Source: an uncultured Anaerolineae bacterium
GTDB taxonomy: Bacteria; Chloroflexota; Anaerolineae; Anaerolineales; Villigracilaceae
NCBI GenBank assembly: GCA_903838415.1
Contig: CAILYI010000198.1
Coordinates: forward strand, 1 to 64,000
Length of the DNA stretch: 64,000 nucleotides
Direction of reading: 5' to 3'
The notes below the pieces were generated by a model. The model saw only the letters and a program-made list of their open reading frames with translations. It had not been told where the DNA came from and did no database searches. Shown here piece by piece: positions 58,304 to 64,000 of the stretch (positions are counted from its first letter, which is position 1; each line of letters opens with the position of its first letter). The translations under genes were made by a program, and so were the position numbers.

Positions 58304-59863
58304 ATGAATCCACAAATTAAAACAAGTATCATCATTGGCCTGGTTGCCGGATTTATAGTCCTTCTGTTTGGCGGATGGGTCGTCGCAGTGGCTGGCGGAA
58401 TGGCCGGAATGGGCTTGGGTTTTTTTCTGGGCGGGAAAATAAAATCCACCAAACCTGTGGATGCCGCTAAAGAGGCACTCATCCCCACTCTGGTTGCCGC
58501 GGCTATCCTGCTGGCAGTCAGCCTTTTACAGGATATTGTCATTGCTGGAGCGATTGGCAAAGACCCCAACCCAATCGACACGCTCATTCAGGCTAACCTG
58601 GTTGGCGCATTGTCGCTGATTGGTTTTTCGCTGATTCTAACCGCCGTGCATACCCTGCCTGAGCGTCAGCAAAAGCTCGCACAGATCCTTTTGATTAGCT
58701 TCGTGGTAATTTCCTTTCCATTCGTAGATCAGTTTACAGGTCTGCGCTGGACTGCCCAAATTATTTTCGCGCTAATCTTCACCATTCTTGCGCTCGGTTT
58801 GAATATCGTGGTTGGTTTTGCCGGTCTGCTGGACCTTGGTTATGCGGCTTTCTTCGCCATCGGCGCGTACACCACCGGTATTCTGTCATCCCCACAACAC
58901 GGAATTTTCCTGAATTTCTGGATCGTAATCTGGATCGCTGCCGCAATGGCGGGTATCTGGGGCCTGATTTTGGGCGCCCCCACCCTGCCCTTACGGGGCG
59001 ATTACCTGGCGATCGTGACGCTCGGTTTCGGCGAAATCGTGCCTGTCATCTTCAAAAATCTGATCAAGGTTACAATTCAGGAACCGCTCTCCTGCTGGGT
59101 CATTCCAGCCATCACCAGATTATTTGGCGGCAACCCAACCATCGCTTGCATCACTTTCATCAAAGACGTTGATCTTACCGCCGGTGAAAAAGGCATTAAC
59201 CCAATTGGTCGCCCGATCCTGCCCTTTATTGGGGAATTCCAATCAGACAATAGTATTCCCTGGTATTTCCTGATTATCGCGATCATCCTGATGTCCATCT
59301 TCATCATTCGTCGCCTGCGCGACAGCCGCCTCGGGCGTGCCTGGATGGCAGTCCGCGAAGATGAACTGGCCGCTTCACAAATGGGTATTGACCCTGTCCG
59401 CACCAAGTTGCTGGCCTTTGCCATGGGCGCAATGTTCTCGGGTTTTGCAGGCGCTTTTTACGGCGCGTACATCCGCGCAATTTTCCCAAGCGTGTTTGAC
59501 TTCAGCGTTTCCATCATCGTGCTTTGTATGGTCATTCTGGGCGGCTTGGGAAATATCAACGGTGTCATCGTCGGCGGCCTGGTCATCATGACCGCTGACC
59601 GTCTTTTCCTGCCCGCACTCAAGGATTTCCTGGCTGGTTTGCTGAAAAACACAATCCTGCCTGCGCTTTCAAGTTACCCCACAGCCCAGGCGGCTGTCGC
59701 GCAAAATGCCAATCCGATCCTTTACCGCTTTTTACTGTTTGGACTTACGCTGGTGATTATGATGGCCGTCCGGCCGGAAGGTTTAATCCCCAGCGCCCAA
59801 CGAAAAGCGGAGCTACGCAGCGATGAAGAAATCGCCGCCGACCAAGCCGCGGCAGAGGCGTAG
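58304..59863 (+). CDS. livM: Branched-chain amino-acid permease LivM
   Basis: 519 residues from the ATG at 58304, which lies just after livH and has AAGG upstream; an in-frame start at 58277 would overlap livH. The conserved LivM core begins at about residue 150 (LGLNIVVGFAGLLDLGYAAFFAIGAYTTG) and has the coupling loop AWMAVREDELAASQMGIDP. The N-terminal ~140 residues carry four extra hydrophobic segments, so it is longer than the ~425-residue E. coli LivM. A charged Ala/Glu tail ends the protein. Confidence 0.93.
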   Translation: MNPQIKTSIIIGLVAGFIVLLFGGWVVAVAGGMAGMGLGFFLGGKIKSTKPVDAAKEALIPTLVAAAILLAVSLLQDIVIAGAIGKDPNPIDTLIQANLVGALSLIGFSLILTAVHTLPERQQKLAQILLISFVVISFPFVDQFTGLRWTAQIIFALIFTILALGLNIVVGFAGLLDLGYAAFFAIGAYTTGILSSPQHGIFLNFWIVIWIAAAMAGIWGLILGAPTLPLRGDYLAIVTLGFGEIVPVIFKNLIKVTIQEPLSCWVIPAITRLFGGNPTIACITFIKDVDLTAGEKGINPIGRPILPFIGEFQSDNSIPWYFLIIAIILMSIFIIRRLRDSRLGRAWMAVREDELAASQMGIDPVRTKLLAFAMGAMFSGFAGAFYGAYIRAIFPSVFDFSVSIIVLCMVILGGLGNINGVIVGGLVIMTADRLFLPALKDFLAGLLKNTILPALSSYPTAQAAVAQNANPILYRFLLFGLTLVIMMAVRPEGLIPSAQRKAELRSDEEIAADQAAAEA

Positions 59864-59872
59864 GAGATCATC

Positions 59873-60658
59873 ATGGAACTCTTTGAAGCAAAAAACATTA
59901 CAAAGACCTTTGGTGGTCTGACCGCGGTCAACAAAATTGACTTCACAATGGAAAAAGGGATGATCGCCGGTCTGATCGGTCCGAACGGCGCTGGAAAAAC
60001 CACTTTCTTCAACACGATCACCGGCATTTACACCATCACAAGTGGCGAAATGACCTTTGACGGTTCCAGCCTGATCGGTAAAAAATCCTTCGAGATCACT
60101 GAGCTTGGAATTGCCCGCACTTTCCAGAACATCCGTTTGTTTTCCAATATGAGCGCGGTTGATAATGTCCTGGTGGGCAAGCATGTTCGCATGCATTCCT
60201 CCTTAATTGGACAAATCGCACATTCGGCTTTCACGATGAAAGAAGAAAGAGACAGCCGCAAAGAAGCCCTGGAAATGTTGGAATTCGTCGGTTTGCGGAA
60301 ATCTGACGCTGAAACCTACGCCAAGAACCTGCCCTACGGCTTACAACGTCGCCTGGAAATTGCACGCGCGTTGGCGACAAAACCAAAACTGCTGTTGCTC
60401 GACGAACCCACCGCCGGGATGAACCCCAATGAAACCCAGGATTTGACGAATTTTATCAAGCGCCTGCGCAGCGAATTGGGTCTGACCATCCTGCTGATTG
60501 AACATCACATGCGCGTGGTTATGAGCATCTCAGATCGCGTTTCCGTTCTGGACCATGGTGAAAAAATCGCGGAAGGCGTCCCCGCGGAAGTCCAGAGCAA
60601 TACCCAGGTGATCGAAGCCTACCTGGGCAAAGGCAACGCTTCCAAACACAATACTTGA
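59873..60658 (+). CDS. livG: Branched-chain amino-acid ATPase LivG
   Basis: 261 residues. Walker A GPNGAGKTT, signature PYGLQRRLEIARAL (the LivG form of the LSGGQ motif) and Walker B LLLLDEPTAGMNPNET are present. AGGAG lies 6 bp before the ATG. It is 9 bp after livM and 13 bp before livF. Confidence 0.95.
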   Translation: MELFEAKNITKTFGGLTAVNKIDFTMEKGMIAGLIGPNGAGKTTFFNTITGIYTITSGEMTFDGSSLIGKKSFEITELGIARTFQNIRLFSNMSAVDNVLVGKHVRMHSSLIGQIAHSAFTMKEERDSRKEALEMLEFVGLRKSDAETYAKNLPYGLQRRLEIARALATKPKLLLLDEPTAGMNPNETQDLTNFIKRLRSELGLTILLIEHHMRVVMSISDRVSVLDHGEKIAEGVPAEVQSNTQVIEAYLGKGNASKHNT

Positions 60659-60671
60659 GGACTGGTGCTTC

Positions 60672-61379
60672 ATGCTAGAGCTAATCGATGTTCATACTTA
60701 CTACGGTAATATTCATGCCCTCAAGGGGATTTCGCTAAAAGTTAATGACGGTGAAATCGTCACCCTGATTGGGTCGAATGGTGCCGGGAAAACAACCACC
60801 CTGCGAACAATCCAGGGACTTTTGAAGCCACGCACCGGTTCGATTAAACTGAATGACCTGGAACTGCACAAGCTTCCATCTCATCAGGTTGCGGCACATG
60901 GTATTGCCCAAAGCCCCGAAGGCCGCATGATTTTCCCGCGCATGAGCGTGATGGAAAATCTGGAAATGGGCGCTTTTGCTCGCACTGATAAAGATGGCAT
61001 CCAGCAAGATTTGGAGCGTGTCCTCGATCTTTTCCCCCGCTTGAAAGAACGTATCAAGCAAAAAGGCGGCACCCTATCTGGTGGCGAGCAGCAAATGCTG
61101 GCAATGGCACGCGCACTGATGGCCCGCCCGCGCATTCTTTTGCTGGATGAACCTTCCATGGGTCTTGCTCCTATCCTGGTGGATTTGATTTTTGAAACCA
61201 TCATATCGATCAATAAGGAAGGTACCACCATCCTGCTCGTGGAGCAAAACGCACTCATGGCGCTTTCCATCGCCCATCGCGGTTATGTTTTACAAACTGG
61301 CGAAATCATCTTGAGCGACACTGCTGCAAATCTCAAGAACAATGACGAAGTGCAAAAAAGCTATCTGGGCGTGGAGTAA
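60672..61379 (+). CDS. livF: Branched-chain amino-acid ATPase LivF
   Basis: 235 residues. Walker A GSNGAGKTTTL, signature LSGGEQQMLAMARALM and Walker B ILLLDEPSMGLAPI. Pairs with LivG to drive the importer. Last gene of the operon, followed by a terminator. Confidence 0.95.
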   Translation: MLELIDVHTYYGNIHALKGISLKVNDGEIVTLIGSNGAGKTTTLRTIQGLLKPRTGSIKLNDLELHKLPSHQVAAHGIAQSPEGRMIFPRMSVMENLEMGAFARTDKDGIQQDLERVLDLFPRLKERIKQKGGTLSGGEQQMLAMARALMARPRILLLDEPSMGLAPILVDLIFETIISINKEGTTILLVEQNALMALSIAHRGYVLQTGEIILSDTAANLKNNDEVQKSYLGVE

Positions 61380-61401
61380 ACAATCACAAGGTTACTTCAA
61401 G

Positions 61402-61436
61402 AGGCGCAGAGGAATTTTTCCTCTGCGCCTTTCTTA
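61402..61436 (+). terminator. Intrinsic terminator of the liv operon
   Basis: Stem 61402-61414 with 61418-61430 (13 bp) and a T-rich tail. Confidence 0.9.
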
Positions 61437-61956
61437 TTTGAGGGTTTACACATTAAGGTACCGCCCCACATTACAAGGTATTACGAAACACTATATCCGA
61501 CTTCCATATATATGGGTATTTTGGCGTTGTTACCCCCATATATGGTGGTTTTCGCATGTTATTCGGGAAGCTTTAACTATCCCATCCGATCTACAAACTG
61601 TAAGGTTACTGTAGAAATTCGGGGTATTAAACGCGAAAACCCGCTCGGTTAGGAGTGGGTTTTGTGTTGAACAGGATAGTATCAATATTTTATCGCGGAT
61701 GTTCTGATCTATTACTCTGGTAGTCAGGTCGTTCAACTGTGCACTGGTTCTGTTTGTTGCGGCCATTGATAACTGATTTCAGGTCAGTCGGTGCCTCGCA
61801 CCCGCACATTCAAGAGACCCAAATGTCATTCCAGCTTTTTGCATCTGGCGCTGACTCGCAATTCTTTGCTAACGAAGACGGCAGTGTATAATATGCACTC
61901 TGCCTGACCAGTCGGTTCAGAATTTTAGCCTATTGAAGAACGGGAATTTTTTCAGC
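61437..61956. other. Non-coding region before the sensor kinase
   Basis: No gene seen. It holds two similar palindromes, CCATATATATGG (61504-61515) and CCATATATGG (61536-61545), that together form a near-perfect 15-bp inverted repeat (61504-61518 with 61531-61545, two mismatches). Further on is a + strand terminator-like hairpin (61636-61646 with 61653-61663, then TTTTGTGTTG). A small RNA ending at 61663 is possible, but I see no promoter for it. Confidence 0.5.
61887..61892 (+). promoter_or_regulatory. Promoter -10 box of the sensor kinase gene
   Basis: Consensus TATAAT with a weak TTTGCT 16 bp upstream (61865-61870), 64 bp before the ATG at 61957. Confidence 0.55.
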
Positions 61957-64000
61957 ATGCCAAACCTTTATCTCACGCCTGCTTCCATCGGCTACCTGTC
62001 ACAATTCATCCTCAGTTTAGCGATTTCCACTTATCTGCTTCTGCGCTTTCGGATGAAAGAAAGCCTGACGGTTCAAACGGGGTTATTGACCGCTTTTTTT
62101 GTCACTGTAACGCTCTTCCTCGGGTTGTTATTCCTCGATACAGCCTTACTGCCAACGCCACGCCTGGTTTTTGTCTATCTGGAAAACACTGTTCTCGCGT
62201 TGGCGCTGGTGTTTCTGCTGCAGTTTGCATTCCGTTTTCCAACACAATTCCATCAACACAGGTGGGGATCAAGGCTTGTGCTGGTTGGCAGCCTGGCTTA
62301 CCTGCTTTATGAAGCTCTCTTTGCCGCTTATCGCTTCTACTTGCTCCTGGGACAGGCATTTGTAGAATACCGCCCGTCTGAAGCCGATTATGCCCTGGCC
62401 GTCCTGTTCGTCTGCGTGCCGCTGGTGTTCTTATTGCAGAGCATCGCCGCTGATGAACGCCCGCTGGCCTGGTACCGCAAATTCTGGAAACCGCAGGGCC
62501 TGGGCGCTCGAGGTGCGCGGACATTTGCCCAAACCTTCTTCATACTACTGTTGTTAAGCGTGGTAAATATTCTGCGCGGATTTTCTTTCCTCTCCACCGA
62601 AACCTATAACAGCGCGCTCTCAGTGGGTATTCTGCTGACTTTATGGATGTTTTCGACAGCGTATCTCAACTATTTACCAGAAGACACTTCTTTCCAGGTA
62701 AAACTCTCCTGCACTGTGCTCACGCTGCTTCTGGCTATACTGGGTCAGGTTGGCTGGGTGATCGCGCCCGCCTCCAGTGCGGCTTACCATCCCATCATTC
62801 AGGATCACAAATCTTTGTTGTTTACGCCCAATGCCTCCGGCGGCTACACATTGACCGAGGTTCCATTTGTGTTTGAAACGGATCTGGGCACCCGCTTGTC
62901 CGTCACCTCTCGCGGGGAAGGCCGCAACCAGGCAGTTGCCTTTTCTTTCCCACTCTACGGCAAGACCTTTTCAGAAATTGACGTCACCAGCGTGGGATTG
63001 CTCAGCCTGGGGAAGAAGCTGAATCACCCCAACTTGCAGAATGATTACGGCACCTTTCCGGGTATCTTTCCGCTGCTGGTGGACCTGGAACCGGCGCGGG
63101 GCGGCGGTGTGTATGCCCGGCAGGAGCCGCAGCGCTTGATCGTCACCTGGGATCATTTATCCGCGCTTTCCCAGCCTGAAGCAATCTACACTTTTCAAAC
63201 GGTTTTATATTCAGATGGCCGTTTTACATTTACCTACAACGGTTTGCCCGCCCCACTGTTGTTCGGAGCGGATGCCTCGCCTTCCGCCAACCCGTGGCTG
63301 CGCGGCGTGACGCCCGGCCTGGCGCAGCCGGTCAAGCGGGTGGCTGACCTTTCCGGGGCAGGCCTGATTGGTTCCCAGGGCGTCATCCAGGATTTTCACC
63401 TTGATTTCCGTGGCTACGCGAATAATCTTCTGGCGCCGCTGGCCTGGTTGATTCTATTAAGCGGTATGTTGATCCTCATTGCTGTGCCCTTCTTGATTCG
63501 TTCCAATATTGTCAGGCCGCTGGATAGCCTGCTGAACGGCGTAGCCCGGGTACAAACTGGGGATTTGAACGTCGAAATGCCGGTTCACTTTCGCGACGAG
63601 ATTGGCTTTCTGACGGTTTCATTCAATTCGATGGTGGCGCAGTTGCGTGAGCATGTCACGGAGCTGGAGGCGCGTGTCAGTGCGCGCACGCAGGAATTGC
63701 AGACCGTCAATGCCCACCTGCTAAATGAAATCGATGAACGCGAAGCTGCCGAAGAACAAATCATCCAGCAGCAGCGGGAACTGGCGATTGTCGAAGAACG
63801 CGAGCAATTGGGACGCGATCTGCATGACGGCCTGGGCCAGGTGATGGCCTATTTGAACATGGAAACCCAAACGGTGGGCACGTTGTTGGAACAGGGGCAG
63901 GTGCAAGCCGCCTCCGCCAGCCTCAAGCGTATGAATTCTTTAACCAAGAACGCCTATACCCATGTACGCAGATACATCCTGGGGCTGCGCGTGCCACAAA
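61957..64000 (+). CDS. Sensor histidine kinase, NarL/HisKA_3 type (cut by the window edge)
   Basis: 681 codons are visible and the frame is open to the last base, so the stop and catalytic ATPase domain lie outside. The N-terminal ~250 residues hold about six to seven membrane helices (a 7TM-like sensory block). A ~230-residue external beta-rich region (about 265-490) follows, then one membrane helix, a HAMP domain (about 510-565; VRPLDSLLNGVARVQTGDL) and a coiled coil. The dimerisation box GRDLHDGLGQ has the phosphoacceptor His623, which places it with NarX/DesK-type kinases that act on LuxR-type regulators. The ATG at 61957 has only weak ribosome-binding sequence. No partner regulator is in the window. 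Confidence 0.85.
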   Translation, partial: MPNLYLTPASIGYLSQFILSLAISTYLLLRFRMKESLTVQTGLLTAFFVTVTLFLGLLFLDTALLPTPRLVFVYLENTVLALALVFLLQFAFRFPTQFHQHRWGSRLVLVGSLAYLLYEALFAAYRFYLLLGQAFVEYRPSEADYALAVLFVCVPLVFLLQSIAADERPLAWYRKFWKPQGLGARGARTFAQTFFILLLLSVVNILRGFSFLSTETYNSALSVGILLTLWMFSTAYLNYLPEDTSFQVKLSCTVLTLLLAILGQVGWVIAPASSAAYHPIIQDHKSLLFTPNASGGYTLTEVPFVFETDLGTRLSVTSRGEGRNQAVAFSFPLYGKTFSEIDVTSVGLLSLGKKLNHPNLQNDYGTFPGIFPLLVDLEPARGGGVYARQEPQRLIVTWDHLSALSQPEAIYTFQTVLYSDGRFTFTYNGLPAPLLFGADASPSANPWLRGVTPGLAQPVKRVADLSGAGLIGSQGVIQDFHLDFRGYANNLLAPLAWLILLSGMLILIAVPFLIRSNIVRPLDSLLNGVARVQTGDLNVEMPVHFRDEIGFLTVSFNSMVAQLREHVTELEARVSARTQELQTVNAHLLNEIDEREAAEEQIIQQQRELAIVEEREQLGRDLHDGLGQVMAYLNMETQTVGTLLEQGQVQAASASLKRMNSLTKNAYTHVRRYILGLRVPQ

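Overview
The window looks like chromosomal DNA from an Anaerolineae-type Chloroflexota bacterium. This is inferred from gene content and style, not from any search. The signs are short Pro/Thr-rich lipoproteins and membrane-anchored coiled-coil proteins, DUF5678/DUF5679-like mini-domains fused to housekeeping enzymes, a branched-chain amino-acid Liv transporter, pyruvate phosphate dikinase, and a roughly balanced GC content. The genes are densely packed. I recognised no tRNA, rRNA, CRISPR array, phage or transposase. This is mostly core genome; the unusual material is in domain fusions and in cis-regulatory RNA and DNA.

Layout. 1-4.7 kb (+): end-of-gene terminator, anchored coiled-coil protein, RecB/Cas4-type Fe-S nuclease, recJ, PaaI-like thioesterase. 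4.7-14.7 kb (-): an orphan polar amino-acid ATPase and a YbaK-type editing protein, then a long co-directional run ffh, rpsP, khpA, rimM, dprA, manC, topA and a two-TM hypothetical. 14.9-19.7 kb (+): an ACT-domain protein followed by two GT-C-like polytopic membrane proteins. 19.8-22.9 kb (-): a magnesium module with a strong promoter, an M-box riboswitch with its terminator, a second unassigned attenuator-like element with its own terminator, a PRC/MgtE_N/CBS protein lacking the MgtE channel, and an Nramp homologue without the transition-metal methionine. 23-26.5 kb (+, one - gene): acetylpolyamine-type deacetylase, GDPD, nitroreductase, lipoprotein. 26.6-29.3 kb (-): ppdK. 29.6-30.4 kb (+): receiver-only response regulator and a zinc-ribbon protein. 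30.4-36.1 kb (-): rplU, rpmA, rpmE (with an alpha-CTD-like tail), tdk, two tandem hpt paralogues, cca (with a DUF5678-like head), alpha/beta hydrolase.

36.2-38 kb (+): AraC-MGMT repair protein and an EamA transporter. 38.1-43.4 kb: divergent glnA (-) and glnE (+). glnE has what looks like a GlnD-type pair of ACT domains inserted between its two nucleotidyltransferase halves, and the glnA target tyrosine is present, so nitrogen control may be wired more directly here than in enterobacteria. 43.5-46.9 kb (-): queuosine-precursor-type transporter, TtuA/TtuB-like tRNA thiolation pair, NYN-domain protein. 47-50 kb (+): yraN, miaA, acyl-CoA ligase. 50.2-53 kb (-): ftsH and xthA. 53.2-55.6 kb (+): DUF192 protein, LysM/M23 peptidase, cNMP-binding protein. 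55.7-61.4 kb (+): livKHMGF operon with its own promoter, a structured leader, a GC-rich hairpin after livK and a final terminator. 62-64 kb (+): a NarL-type sensor histidine kinase cut by the window edge.

The most interesting items are the GlnE-ACT hybrid, the tandem RNA control of the magnesium module, the L31/alpha-CTD-like fusion, and a recurring pattern of -10 boxes so close to start codons that the messages may be leaderless.
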